Source of the DNA: Micromonospora sp. WMMD1155
GTDB taxonomy: Bacteria > Actinomycetota > Actinomycetes > Mycobacteriales > Micromonosporaceae
Direction: 5' to 3'
Assembly (NCBI RefSeq): GCF_029581275.1
Contig: NZ_CP120742.1
Coordinates: forward strand, 6,758,501 to 6,822,500
DNA: 64,000 nt
A program made the translations under genes and the position numbers. The notes below the pieces were generated by a model, which was not told the origin of the DNA, searched no databases, and saw only the letters and a list, made by a program, of their open reading frames with translations. Every line of letters starts with the position of its first letter. The stretch's first letter is position 1. This document shows, piece by piece, positions 30,621 through 38,880 of this stretch.

Positions 30621-31112
30621 TCAGCGCCAGCCGTAGCCGGCGCGCAGCGCCTGCCCGACCCGGTCGAACCGGGGCCGGTCCAACACGGCGCCCTCGCGGC
30701 GGATGCTGTCCTCCCGCATGGTGAGCACCCGGTCCAACCGAACCCAGCTCGGTCGGTTGTCCCGGTCCCACTCGCCCGGCCCGAGCGCGAACCAGTGCCG
30801 CTGCCCGTCGCGCTCACTCTGGCTGGACAACATCAGCCCGAACAACGTGCGGCTGTGGCGCCCGACGACCAGCACCGGCCGGTCCTTGCCCTGCCGGGGG
30901 TCGTCCTCGTACGGCACCCACGTCCAGACGATCTCGCCCGGGTCGGCCTGCCCGTCGCGCTCCGGGGCGTAGGTCAGCTCCCGGCGCTGCAACGCGCTCA
31001 CCTGGCGGCGGCGGGCCACCTGGGCGGGGGCGGGCCCGCTGCGTCGGGGCGACGGGATCACCGCGCCGACCCGGGAGATGCGAGCCGCGACATTCCTCAA
31101 CAGACCAGCCAC
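30621..31112 (-). CDS. MazF/PemK-family protein without adjacent antitoxin
   Basis: This 163-residue protein begins with about 50 basic residues. A PemK/MazF SH3-like barrel follows (DPGEIVWTWVPYEDD, GKDRPVLVVGRHS, GLMLSSQSERDG, SWVRLDRVLTM). MazF-type toxins cleave mRNA. No small antitoxin gene lies on either side: a reductase converges from one side and a NUDIX gene diverges from the other. The actinomycete long form may be a non-toxic RNA-binding or ribonuclease protein. Confidence 0.8.
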   Translation of the reverse strand: MAGLLRNVAARISRVGAVIPSPRRSGPAPAQVARRRQVSALQRRELTYAPERDGQADPGEIVWTWVPYEDDPRQGKDRPVLVVGRHSRTLFGLMLSSQSERDGQRHWFALGPGEWDRDNRPSWVRLDRVLTMREDSIRREGAVLDRPRFDRVGQALRAGYGWR

Positions 31113-31162
31113 GGCGGGCAGCCTACCCGCCGCCCGAGCGGGCGGTGCGAGAGACTGGCGCG

Positions 31163-31678
31163 ATGAACGAGGTACCCCGCGACCTGCCGATCCTGGAGCG
31201 ACGCGCGGTGCGGGTGGTGGTCACCGACAGCGTCGAGCGGGTGTTGCTGTTCCACACCCGCGACCCCGACCATCCCCGGCTGGGCACCTGGTGGGAGCTG
31301 CCGGGCGGCGGCATGGACCCCGGGGAGACCTATCGCGACACCGCGGTGCGGGAGCTACGCGAGGAGACCGGCATCGTGGTCGCCGTCGACCAGGTCGGCC
31401 CGCCGACCTGGCGTCGGCGGGCGAGCTTCCTGCACCGGCAGGTGCGGCACGTGCAGGACGAGGTGGTCGTCGTCGTACGGCTGGCCGGTCCCGGTCCCGA
31501 CGTGGACGAGGCGTACCGGCTCGACTACGAGCGGGAGGACTACTTCGACTTCCGCTGGTGGCCGCTGGACGAGGTGGCGGCCAGCACGCAACGGTTCTAC
31601 CCCGGGCAGCTGCCCCGGCTGATCACCTCCTTCCTCGCCGGTGCGGAGATCGACGAGCCGTTCGAGCTGTGGTCGTGA
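31163..31678 (+). CDS. NUDIX hydrolase
   Basis: This 171-residue protein has a complete NUDIX box (GGGMDPGETYRDTAVRELREETGI) with Mg-binding glutamates. It should hydrolyse a nucleoside diphosphate linked to another moiety; the exact substrate is unknown. ATG 31163 is used. It lies 50 bp from the divergent PemK-like gene and 26 bp before the serpin gene, with which it may form an operon. Confidence 0.9.
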   Translation: MNEVPRDLPILERRAVRVVVTDSVERVLLFHTRDPDHPRLGTWWELPGGGMDPGETYRDTAVRELREETGIVVAVDQVGPPTWRRRASFLHRQVRHVQDEVVVVVRLAGPGPDVDEAYRLDYEREDYFDFRWWPLDEVAASTQRFYPGQLPRLITSFLAGAEIDEPFELWS

Positions 31679-31704
31679 GCCGGGCCGCAGGGCACAGTGG
31701 GGGC

Positions 31705-32940
31705 ATGACGACCGATCTGCACGGGCCGCTGTCCGCGTACGCCGCACGGCTGCACGCCTCGGCCGGCGACCGGCACCACGTCGCCTCCCCGCTCGGCGCG
31801 TGGCTGCTGCTCGCGGTCTGCGCCACGACGGCCGCCGACGGCGACCCGGCCGCCGAGGACCTGGCCCGTGCCCTGGGCACCGACCTGGCCGAGGCCGCCG
31901 AGGCCGCCCGCGCGCTGCTGGACGCACCGCACCCGCTGGTCAGGTCCGCCACCGCGCTCTGGCAGAGGTCGGCGCGGGGCCACGTCGGGTCGACCGGGTG
32001 GCGGGCCGCGCTGCCCAGGAGCACCGAAGTCGGCGTACTGCCCGACCAGGCCGGGCTGGACGCCTGGGCCCGTGAGCACACCGACGGTCTGATCGAGACG
32101 TTTCCGTTGAAGGTCACCCCGGACGTGGTCTTCGCCCTCGCCAGCGCGCTGGCCACCCGGGTGTCCTGGGCGACCCCGTTCGACGTCGCCGACGCCCGCA
32201 CGCTCGGCGGCCCGTGGGCGCGTCGGCTACGGCAGGCGCTGCGCAGCCCGAGCCACGGCCACCGGTGCGCCATCGTGTCGACCACGCGGGTCGGTGACGT
32301 CATCGTGCACGCCGCCCCGGCCCAGGCGACCGACGGCGCGGGGCTGGTGGTCCTCTCGGTGGCGGCCGCGGCGGACGTGCCGCCGGCCGAGGTGCTGGCC
32401 GTCGCGTACGACCTCGGCGCCGGCGCGGCCGACGGCGCGCGACCGGCCGGCGCCCGCTCGCTGTTCGACCTGCCGCTCGGCGACACTCCGCTCTGGACGG
32501 TGCGCGAGGAACGGGTGCGGACCCGGGCCCGCGACGGCCGCGAGGAGCGGCACCAAGCCGTGCTGCCCTGCTGGTCGGCCCGCAGCGACCACGACCTGGC
32601 CGCCCCGACGCTCGGCTTCCCGGCCGCGACCGCGACGGTGGCGAACGCGCTGGCCACACCCGTGTTCGGTTTCGAGGCGCGGCAGTCGGCGGTGGCCCGC
32701 TTCGACCGGTACGGCTTCGAGGCGGCGGCGGTGACCGGCATGTTCGGCCTGGTCAGCCTGCCACCCGAGGGCGTCGCCCGCACCGCCGAGCTGCGCTTCG
32801 GCCACCCGTACGCGGTGGTGGCCGTCGCGACCGACACGCGGACCGGCGGTGACACCGGGCCGTGGCACGGGCTGCCGGTCTTCTCCGCCTGGATCACCGA
32901 GCCGGACGACCTGTCCGAGGCCGACGCCGCCGACAGGTGA
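31705..32940 (+). CDS. serpin-fold protein
   Basis: This 411-residue protein carries serpin landmarks. Near the N-terminus HHVASPLGAWLLLAVCATTA corresponds to the SPLS helix B region. Residues 337-344 GFEAAAVT match the hinge of the reactive-centre loop (GTEAAAAT), and FGHPYAVVAVATD with LPVFSAWITEP matches the C-terminal strands. It has no signal peptide, so it would inhibit or bind an intracellular protease. Hinge position P14 is Phe in place of Thr or Ser, which may impair loop insertion. GGGGGC precedes ATG 31705. Confidence 0.75.
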   Translation: MTTDLHGPLSAYAARLHASAGDRHHVASPLGAWLLLAVCATTAADGDPAAEDLARALGTDLAEAAEAARALLDAPHPLVRSATALWQRSARGHVGSTGWRAALPRSTEVGVLPDQAGLDAWAREHTDGLIETFPLKVTPDVVFALASALATRVSWATPFDVADARTLGGPWARRLRQALRSPSHGHRCAIVSTTRVGDVIVHAAPAQATDGAGLVVLSVAAAADVPPAEVLAVAYDLGAGAADGARPAGARSLFDLPLGDTPLWTVREERVRTRARDGREERHQAVLPCWSARSDHDLAAPTLGFPAATATVANALATPVFGFEARQSAVARFDRYGFEAAAVTGMFGLVSLPPEGVARTAELRFGHPYAVVAVATDTRTGGDTGPWHGLPVFSAWITEPDDLSEADAADR

Positions 32941-33705
32941 TCACAGCCGCGGCCCGAGGAACAGGCCGCCACTCGCGTCGATGACCTGGCCGGTGATCCA
33001 GCGCGCGGCGTCGGAGGCGAGGAACGCGACCACCTCGGCGACGTCGTCGGGTTCCCCCAACCGGTTGAGGGCGGTCGTCGCGGCGATGAGGTCGACCAGG
33101 CCCGGCGCCTCGAAGGCCGGTCCGTTGGTGGCCGTGCGGGTGGCACCGGGGGCGACCGCGTTGACGGTGATCCCCCGGACCCCGACCTGGTTGGCCAGGG
33201 TCATGCTCATCGTCTCGATCGCGCCTTTGGTCATGGCGAAGGAGGTCTGCGTGGCGTTGGCCATCCGGGTCGCCACCGACGAGATCGTGATGATGCGGCC
33301 ACCGTCGCGCAGCAGTGACAGGGCGCGCTGGCTGATGAAGTACGGCGCGCGCACGTTCACGGCGAAGAGGTGGTCGAACTGCGCCCGGGTCGTGACGCCG
33401 AGCGGCCCGGCCGGCGCGGTGGCCGCGTTGTTGACGAGGATGTCGAGTGGACGCCCGGCCAGGGCGGTCTCCACTCCCGCGAAGAGGGTCTCGACGTCGT
33501 CGTCCACGCCCAGCTCCGCGCGTACGGCGAGCGCGGTTCCACCGGCGCGCTGAATCTCGAGGACCGTCGTCGTCGCGCCCTCCTCGTCGGTGCCGAAGTG
33601 GACGAGGACCATCGCGCCGTTCGCCGCCAGGCGGATCGCGATCGCCCGCCCGATACCGCGCGACGCCCCGGTGACCAGAGCCGTCGCGCCGATCAGTTCA
33701 CCCAT
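32941..33705 (-). CDS. short-chain dehydrogenase-like protein with Phe at the catalytic Tyr position
   Basis: This 254-residue Rossmann protein has TGASRGIGRA (NADP-binding), NNAA and ISSVAT (catalytic Ser). The YxxxK motif reads FAMTK (Phe156, Lys160), so the catalytic tyrosine is missing while Lys remains. It may be a poor reductase or use another proton donor. ATG 33705 is chosen (AGGTGG 5 bp upstream). It is divergent from a TetR gene, with two operator-like palindromes between them. Confidence 0.85.
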   Translation of the reverse strand: MGELIGATALVTGASRGIGRAIAIRLAANGAMVLVHFGTDEEGATTTVLEIQRAGGTALAVRAELGVDDDVETLFAGVETALAGRPLDILVNNAATAPAGPLGVTTRAQFDHLFAVNVRAPYFISQRALSLLRDGGRIITISSVATRMANATQTSFAMTKGAIETMSMTLANQVGVRGITVNAVAPGATRTATNGPAFEAPGLVDLIAATTALNRLGEPDDVAEVVAFLASDAARWITGQVIDASGGLFLGPRL

Positions 33706-33733
33706 GCCGACCACCTCACGCATCAGTTAGTCG

Positions 33734-33766
33734 CTACCAATCTGGTAGTGACTACCACTGAGGTAG
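33734..33766. promoter_or_regulatory. two tandem TetR operators CTACC-N5-GGTAG
   Basis: Two palindromes CTACC-N5-GGTAG (33734-33748 and 33752-33766) repeat with an 18-bp period, giving a third palindrome GGTAGT-G-ACTACC between them. They fill the spacer between SDR (start 33705) and TetR (start 33777). Tandem half-turn-offset sites of this type are bound by two TetR dimers in QacR-like systems. Confidence 0.75.
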
Positions 33767-33776
33767 TGTCTATCAC

Positions 33777-34406
33777 ATGCCCGATCAGCAGTCGACCCTG
33801 CGCGCTCAGCGCCGAGCCGAGACGCAACGCGCGATCCAGGCGCACGCCGTGCGGCTGTTCACCGAGCGCGGGTACGACGCCACCACCGTCAACGATGTCG
33901 CCGAGGCCGCAGGCGTGTCCCCGATGACCGTCTATCGGCACTTCCCCACCAAGGAAGACCTGGTCCTGATCGACCAGCACGGCCGACTCGTCGCCGACCG
34001 GATCGCCGCGTCGCCCGCCACCCAGCCGCTGGTCCGCCGCATCGGCGGAGCGCTGATCGAATCGACCACGGCCCTGACCGGCGGCCGCGGTGGGAGCGAC
34101 CTGTCGGCGAACGGGCGGTTCCTGCTCGCCCGACTCCGGCTCATGATCTCGACGCCGGCCCTGCGGGCCAAGCACCTGGACAACACCTACGCGCTCCAGC
34201 AGGCCATCGTCACCGCGCTCGGGGACGACGCCACCGATCCCGACGCCGCGTTCCACGCCCACGCGGCGGCGAGCGCCTGCCTGGCCGCCATGCACACGGC
34301 ACTGGTGCGGTGGGCCGAGGACGACGGACGAAGCGAGCTGCCCGACCTGGTCACGAAGGCCCTCACCGCCGCCTTCGGCGACGACGCCCGGCCGGACCCT
34401 CGTTGA
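33777..34406 (+). CDS. TetR-family regulator
   Basis: This 209-residue protein has an N-terminal TetR DNA-binding domain (QAHAVRLFTERGYDATTVNDVA, SPMTVYRHFPTKEDLV) and a helical effector domain. It most likely represses itself and the divergent SDR gene through the tandem palindromes at 33734-33766. ATG 33777 lies only 10 bp from the second palindrome, so operator binding would block initiation. Confidence 0.92.
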   Translation: MPDQQSTLRAQRRAETQRAIQAHAVRLFTERGYDATTVNDVAEAAGVSPMTVYRHFPTKEDLVLIDQHGRLVADRIAASPATQPLVRRIGGALIESTTALTGGRGGSDLSANGRFLLARLRLMISTPALRAKHLDNTYALQQAIVTALGDDATDPDAAFHAHAAASACLAAMHTALVRWAEDDGRSELPDLVTKALTAAFGDDARPDPR

Positions 34407-34416
34407 GCCGCAGCGC

Positions 34417-35619
34417 TCACCCGCTCCTGTGAACGGAGGCTTCGCCGTCCTGCACCGCCGTACGTACCTCGTCGTTCGCCGACGTCGCGTCGGAGCCGAT
34501 CGCACGGAGCAGGTCACTGGCGGCGGTACGCAGTTGGGTCACCACCGCGTCGCCGAACTCGTCGACGCCCTGGCCGCGGGCACGACCCGCCTGGTAGACG
34601 GCGTCGCGCACCGCCTGGCGGGTCCGCTCCGTCGGCCGCCCGGCACGGTGCTCCCGGCGCAGCAACTCGACCGCGTCGGCGAGCCGCCCGACGCTGGTGG
34701 ACAGGGCGGGGGGAATCCGCTCGCGGTACTGCAGCGCCATCGCCGACCGGCGGGCGACGCCCCGGCTGTGTTCGATGACGCGTTCCACCTGCCGGCTCGC
34801 CCGCGCGAACCGCTCCACGTCCTGCCGCCGCAGCCACCGGGCGGGGGCGAGGCTGACCACCTCCTCGGCGCCGCTGAGCGCCTGGTGCATCCGATCCAGG
34901 GCGGGACCCATGTCGCGCAGGAGGTCCAGGGCGCGGACCGCCCGCTGCTGATCCCCGGTGGTCAGCGCGGCGGCCACCTCCCGCAGTTGGCCGGCGAGCC
35001 GCTGGTAGATCGGCGCGGCGTCCCGGTCGAGGATCCGCATCGGGTTCAACGGCACCAGCAGCGCGACAACCACGAGGCCCACCGCGCCGCCGACCAGCGC
35101 CTCGACGATCCGCGGCCATTCCAGGTCGTTCTGGGCCGGGGTGAGGGTCGCGAGCAGCACCGCCGTACCGCCGGCCTGGCCGACGGCCGCCCCGCTGCGC
35201 CCGAACAGCACGAGCGTCGCGAGCACGGCACATCCGACGACGAATCCGGTCTGCCAGAACCCGGTGCCCAGGAAGCTCAACAGGAGGTCGGTGGTGGCGA
35301 TGCCGAGGCCGACGCCGAGCAGCAGTTCGATCGTGCGGTGCGCGCGTTGGCCGAGCGCGGCGACGATCGTGCCCACCGCGGCGGAGGGCGCGAAGACCGG
35401 CGCCGGGTTGTCCAGCAGGTCGTGCCCGATCGCCCAGGCCAGTGCCGCGGCGAGCCCGGCCTGCACCGAGATGACCAGGGCGGCCTCCAACTGGCTGAGC
35501 CGCAGTCGGCCCGCCCGGCCACCGCGACTGCGGATCTGCGCGACAGCCGCCTTGACGCGTCGCGCCGCACCGCGCCGGGCGCGGCTGATGCCGTGTCGGC
35601 GGCGACCGTCAGAATCCAC
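34417..35619 (-). CDS. FUSC-family membrane protein (aromatic acid exporter-like)
   Basis: This 400-residue protein has an N-terminal set of about six membrane segments (LVISVQAGLAAALAWAIG, FAPSAAVGTIVAALG, FVVGCAVLATLVLF, VGLVVVALLVPLNP) followed by a long cytoplasmic helical region rich in Arg/Glu. This is the ArAE/FUSC layout. Family members export aromatic acids or other toxic organic anions. GTG 35619 is used. It converges with TetR with 10 bp between the stops. Confidence 0.82.
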   Translation of the reverse strand: MDSDGRRRHGISRARRGAARRVKAAVAQIRSRGGRAGRLRLSQLEAALVISVQAGLAAALAWAIGHDLLDNPAPVFAPSAAVGTIVAALGQRAHRTIELLLGVGLGIATTDLLLSFLGTGFWQTGFVVGCAVLATLVLFGRSGAAVGQAGGTAVLLATLTPAQNDLEWPRIVEALVGGAVGLVVVALLVPLNPMRILDRDAAPIYQRLAGQLREVAAALTTGDQQRAVRALDLLRDMGPALDRMHQALSGAEEVVSLAPARWLRRQDVERFARASRQVERVIEHSRGVARRSAMALQYRERIPPALSTSVGRLADAVELLRREHRAGRPTERTRQAVRDAVYQAGRARGQGVDEFGDAVVTQLRTAASDLLRAIGSDATSANDEVRTAVQDGEASVHRSG

Positions 35620-35690
35620 CGAGCACTCGTACCACGCCGAAAGCCAGTCAGTCCGGCCAATTGCGACACCGGTGCCGTGCCCCAGGTGGG

Positions 35691-35767
35691 TGATCGACTC
35701 GGGTTCAAGGAAGGTGGGGTGTCCTGGTCACGACGATGCGGCGGTTTCAAGGAACACGAGTTGATCA
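35691..35767. repeat. long intergenic palindrome, family A (GATC-capped, conserved loop)
   Basis: Arms TGATCGACTCGGGTTC (35691-35706) and GAACACGAGTTGATCA (35752-35767) pair at 14 of 16 positions plus one G-T. The loop carries TGGGGTGTCCTGG and GGTTTC as in the element at 17076-17155. A direct repeat TTCAAGGAA occurs at both ends of the loop. It lies in the 177-bp gap between the FUSC and DUF2267 genes. Confidence 0.7.
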
Positions 35768-35796
35768 GACCAGCTTCGACTGCACGAGGGCAGGCG

Positions 35797-36216
35797 TCAC
35801 GGCCCGTACCGCCTGGACGCCGACCCACCGTCGTCGCGCGGCAGTCGCGCCACCATCTCGCGGAACTCCCGTACGGTCATCGCCTCCCGCAAGGTCGCGA
35901 AGACCGCTCCGGTTCCGGCCCGGGCGGCGGCCGGGTCCACCCCGGCACGCTGCTCCACCCGACGGAGGAACTCCGCCGGGCCGGCGTCCGACGGCGGTGC
36001 GGCCCCGGCGCCGCCGTCGACCGGGGCCGGGCCGGTCAGATACCCGCCGACGTTGTTGGGGAGGTGGCCCACGAGGTCGTCGGGCGCGCCCCCGGTCACC
36101 CGTTCGGCCATCGTCTGAAGGACGGCGCGGGCGAGCGCGGCGGCCTGCTCGGTCGGCAGGCCGGACCGCCGGGACACCGCGTCGATGAAGTACGGAAAGC
36201 CGTCGCCGTCGGTCAC
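35797..36216 (-). CDS. DUF2267-domain protein
   Basis: This 139-residue protein fits DUF2267: FIDAVSRRSGLPTEQAAALARAVLQTMAERVTGG then LPNNV in the first half, and EFLRRVEQRAGVDPAAAR with FATLREAMTVREFREMVARLP in the second. This is a duplicated helical unit of unknown function, often in stress-related loci. GTG 36216 is chosen because the family starts just before the first helix; a TTG at 36249 with GAGGG upstream is possible. Confidence 0.8.
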   Translation of the reverse strand: MTDGDGFPYFIDAVSRRSGLPTEQAAALARAVLQTMAERVTGGAPDDLVGHLPNNVGGYLTGPAPVDGGAGAAPPSDAGPAEFLRRVEQRAGVDPAAARAGTGAVFATLREAMTVREFREMVARLPRDDGGSASRRYGP

Positions 36217-36258
36217 GTCGGGGCGGTTACCCCCAGCCGACGTCGACAAACTGCGCCC

Positions 36259-36657
36259 TCAGCGCAGCAGGTCCTCCGCCAGCAGGTGGTCGAAGATGAT
36301 CTGGTCGACCGCGGAGGTGCGGTGCCGGTCGGCGTAGCCGAACCAGGCCATCTCGGCTATCTCGCTGGCCGGGCGCAGTCGCCCCTGGTAGCCGGCCCGG
36401 TAGCAGGTCATCCGTACGGTGACGCCGGCCGCGTGAGAGTGCGCCTGAGCGGTGAAGGTGCCCAGTGGCACCGCGCCGCGCACGTCCACCTCGACGCTCA
36501 GCTCCTCGTGGATCTCCCGACGCAGGGTCTCCAGGTCCGTCTCGCCCGGCTCGCGCTTGCCACCGGGCAGGTACCAGACGTCCTTGCCCTCCGACCGCGT
36601 ACTCAGCACCCGGCCGTCCTCGATGAGTATCCAGGCCACCTTGTCGATCTCGCGCAC
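36259..36657 (-). CDS. NUDIX hydrolase
   Basis: This 132-residue protein has a NUDIX box PGGKREPGETDLETLRREIHEEL, a C-terminal helix and YADRHRTSAVDQIIFDHLLAE. The layout resembles MutT-like clean-up enzymes. GTG 36657 has GGAGGG 6 bp upstream. It lies 50 bp downstream of the glycoside hydrolase gene on the same strand but is probably not part of the sugar pathway. Confidence 0.9.
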   Translation of the reverse strand: MREIDKVAWILIEDGRVLSTRSEGKDVWYLPGGKREPGETDLETLRREIHEELSVEVDVRGAVPLGTFTAQAHSHAAGVTVRMTCYRAGYQGRLRPASEIAEMAWFGYADRHRTSAVDQIIFDHLLAEDLLR

Positions 36658-36706
36658 GATGTTCCCTCCGGCCGGTGGACCGGGCACGCTACCACCCGCG
36701 GCGGTC

Positions 36707-38062
36707 TCACTCGCTCAGCAGGTCGAGCAGCAACGCGGCGGTCCAGCTGAACGCCGGTGAGCCCAGCCCGACGCCGGTGTCCGGATGGAAGTACTCGTGG
36801 CAGCCGGCATTGGCGACGAGGTCGATCATCGACTGGCGCAGCCCGGCGGCCAGCTCCGGATGCCCGTGCGTGAGCAGCCCGCGCCGGACCAGCCAACCGA
36901 TGTTCAGCCAGCTCGGCCCCCGCCAGTAGCGCAGCGGCTCGAAGTCGGGCGCGGTGCGGTCGTAGGTGGGCAACGGCCGCTCCATGTGCCGGGCCACCCC
37001 GAAGCGCGCCGACCGGGCCTCGACCACCAGCGCGTCGACCTGTCGGGTCGGCAGGTCGGGCAGGACCAGCGGGGTCAGCCCGAGCACGGTACGCGCGCCG
37101 ACCAGCCGGCCGGTACGCAGGTCGCGGGGCTGGAACGTGCCGGTGGCCGGGTCGTGGAGCCGGCGTACCAATGCTTCGGTGATCCGGGCCGCGCGGGCGC
37201 GGTGCGGCCCGGGGTCGTGGCCGAGGAGCGCGGCGATGTCGGCGAGCGCGTGCTCGGCGGACCCGAAGGCCGCGTTGAACAGCGGACACTCGACCAGGAA
37301 CGGGTGGTCGTCGGCGAGATCCCGGTCGGCGTAGCCGTGCTCGCGGTAGGCGGCCACGATCGCCAGGTAGCGCGCGTAGTCCAGGTCCGTGGGGCGGTGC
37401 GCGGCGTCGGCGTGCGTGGTGTCGTGCCGACGGTACGCGCGCATCACCGCCGCCTCGGCGTCGACCGCCGCCATCGGCGCGTCCCAGGCGGGGCTGTTGT
37501 CCAACCCGGACTCCCACGGGTGCACGACGCAGACCAGCCCGTCACCGGCCACGTCACGCCGGTCGGCCAGGTAGCGCTGCTGGGCGACCAGGGCGGGATA
37601 GAGCCGCCCCAGCGCGGCCAACGCGTCGGGTGCGGGGGCCCGCTGGTACGCCAGCAACGCGGCGAGCGCGTGCACCGGCGGCTGGACCAGGCCGGACGTG
37701 TCCACGGCGGGGGCGCCCTGGGCGTCGGCGCTGCGCCACATCTCCGGGCCCGGGAAGTACGCGCCGACCCGCAGCGCCGGGTTGAACACGATGTGCGGCA
37801 CCCGTCCGTCGGCCCACTGGGCCCGGAACAGGCTCGCCAACTCCTGCCAGGCCCGTTCGGGGCGGACCTGGGCGAGCCCGATCGCGATGAACGCGGAGTC
37901 CCAGCTCCACTGGTGCGGGTAGAGCGTGCGCGACGGCACGGTGTGGTCGTGTTCCCAGTTGGCGTCGAGCGTGTCGACCGCCAGCCGACGCAGCGCGGCC
38001 GGCTCGGCCGGGCCGCCGGTGCGGGTGCGGGCGGCGTGTGTCGCCCCGGCGTCGGCGGTCAC
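36707..38062 (-). CDS. (alpha/alpha)6-barrel glycoside hydrolase (MGH1/GH63-like)
   Basis: This 451-residue protein has motifs of mannosylglycerate-hydrolase-like and GH63-type enzymes: HQWSWDSAFIAIGL, HPWESGLDNSPAWD with acidic residues in the active-site cleft, YWRGPSWLNIGWLV and HEYFHPDTGVGLGSPAFSWTAAL. It has no signal peptide, so it should cut an imported oligosaccharide or glycoside. GTG 38062 overlaps the isomerase stop as GTGA (coupled translation). It is the third gene of a catabolic operon divergent from an ABC importer. Confidence 0.85.
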   Translation of the reverse strand: MTADAGATHAARTRTGGPAEPAALRRLAVDTLDANWEHDHTVPSRTLYPHQWSWDSAFIAIGLAQVRPERAWQELASLFRAQWADGRVPHIVFNPALRVGAYFPGPEMWRSADAQGAPAVDTSGLVQPPVHALAALLAYQRAPAPDALAALGRLYPALVAQQRYLADRRDVAGDGLVCVVHPWESGLDNSPAWDAPMAAVDAEAAVMRAYRRHDTTHADAAHRPTDLDYARYLAIVAAYREHGYADRDLADDHPFLVECPLFNAAFGSAEHALADIAALLGHDPGPHRARAARITEALVRRLHDPATGTFQPRDLRTGRLVGARTVLGLTPLVLPDLPTRQVDALVVEARSARFGVARHMERPLPTYDRTAPDFEPLRYWRGPSWLNIGWLVRRGLLTHGHPELAAGLRQSMIDLVANAGCHEYFHPDTGVGLGSPAFSWTAALLLDLLSE

Positions 38063-38880
38063 GCGGCGGCCCGCCGGGGCAGCGCGTGTCGCAGCACCGT
38101 CGCGGCCTCCTGCAGCGCCCGGACCGGGTCCCCGCGCAGCCGGCACTCCAGGGCGAGCCAACCCCGGTAGTCCAGCTCCAGCAGGGTACGCACCAGCGCC
38201 GGCCAGTCCAGGTGCCCCGCGCCCGGCTGGTAGCGGTTGGAGTCGCTGACCTGCACGTGCCCGAGGTAGGGCGCGGCGGCGCGAAGCGCGCGGTGCACGT
38301 CGTCCTCCTCGATGTTCATGTGGAAGGTGTCGGCGACCACCCGGACCGAGGGCAGTGCGAGTGCGGCGCACAGCGCCACCGCCTCGTCGAGACGGTTGAC
38401 CATGTGGTCCTCGTACCGGTTGAGGGGTTCCAGGAAGAGGGTGACCCCCTCGGCCTGGGCGTGCTCGCCCAGCTCGCCGAGGGCGTCGAGGAGGACCTGC
38501 CGGTCGTCGGCGGGCGGGCGGGGCGGCTCGAACGGTGGCAGCCGTCGGGAGAACATCCCCCAGGACGCCGGGGTCATCACCCCGACGCCGCCCAGCTCGG
38601 CGATCACCGAGAGCTGGGAACGCAGGTTGCGGACGGCGTCGGCGGACCGGTCACTGTCGAAGTCACCGATGAAGTGGTCCATCTCGACGCAGACGGTGGG
38701 CATCACCACCCCGGCGGCGCGGGCCCGACGCAGCTCCGGCAGCCGGCGGGCGAACGCGAGGTCGCCGCGTCCGCGTAGTTCGATGCCCTGGTAGCCGAGG
38801 GCGGTCGCGAGGGCGTACTTCTGGATCAGGTCGGTGCCCGGCAGGAGTTGCTCCTGGCAGGCCAGCGCGATGGTGGTCAT
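38059..38880 (-). CDS. sugar phosphate isomerase/epimerase-like TIM-barrel protein
   Basis: This 273-residue xylose-isomerase-like barrel has YQGIELRG, TLFLEPLNRYEDHMVN (metal-binding Glu and His), VVADTFHMNIEEDD and HVQVSDSNRYQPGAGHLDW, the standard metal-site blocks. It probably isomerises or epimerises a sugar or ketosugar released by its neighbours. ATG 38880 follows the dehydrogenase stop TAG directly. Confidence 0.88.
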   Translation of the reverse strand: MTTIALACQEQLLPGTDLIQKYALATALGYQGIELRGRGDLAFARRLPELRRARAAGVVMPTVCVEMDHFIGDFDSDRSADAVRNLRSQLSVIAELGGVGVMTPASWGMFSRRLPPFEPPRPPADDRQVLLDALGELGEHAQAEGVTLFLEPLNRYEDHMVNRLDEAVALCAALALPSVRVVADTFHMNIEEDDVHRALRAAAPYLGHVQVSDSNRYQPGAGHLDWPALVRTLLELDYRGWLALECRLRGDPVRALQEAATVLRHALPRRAAA

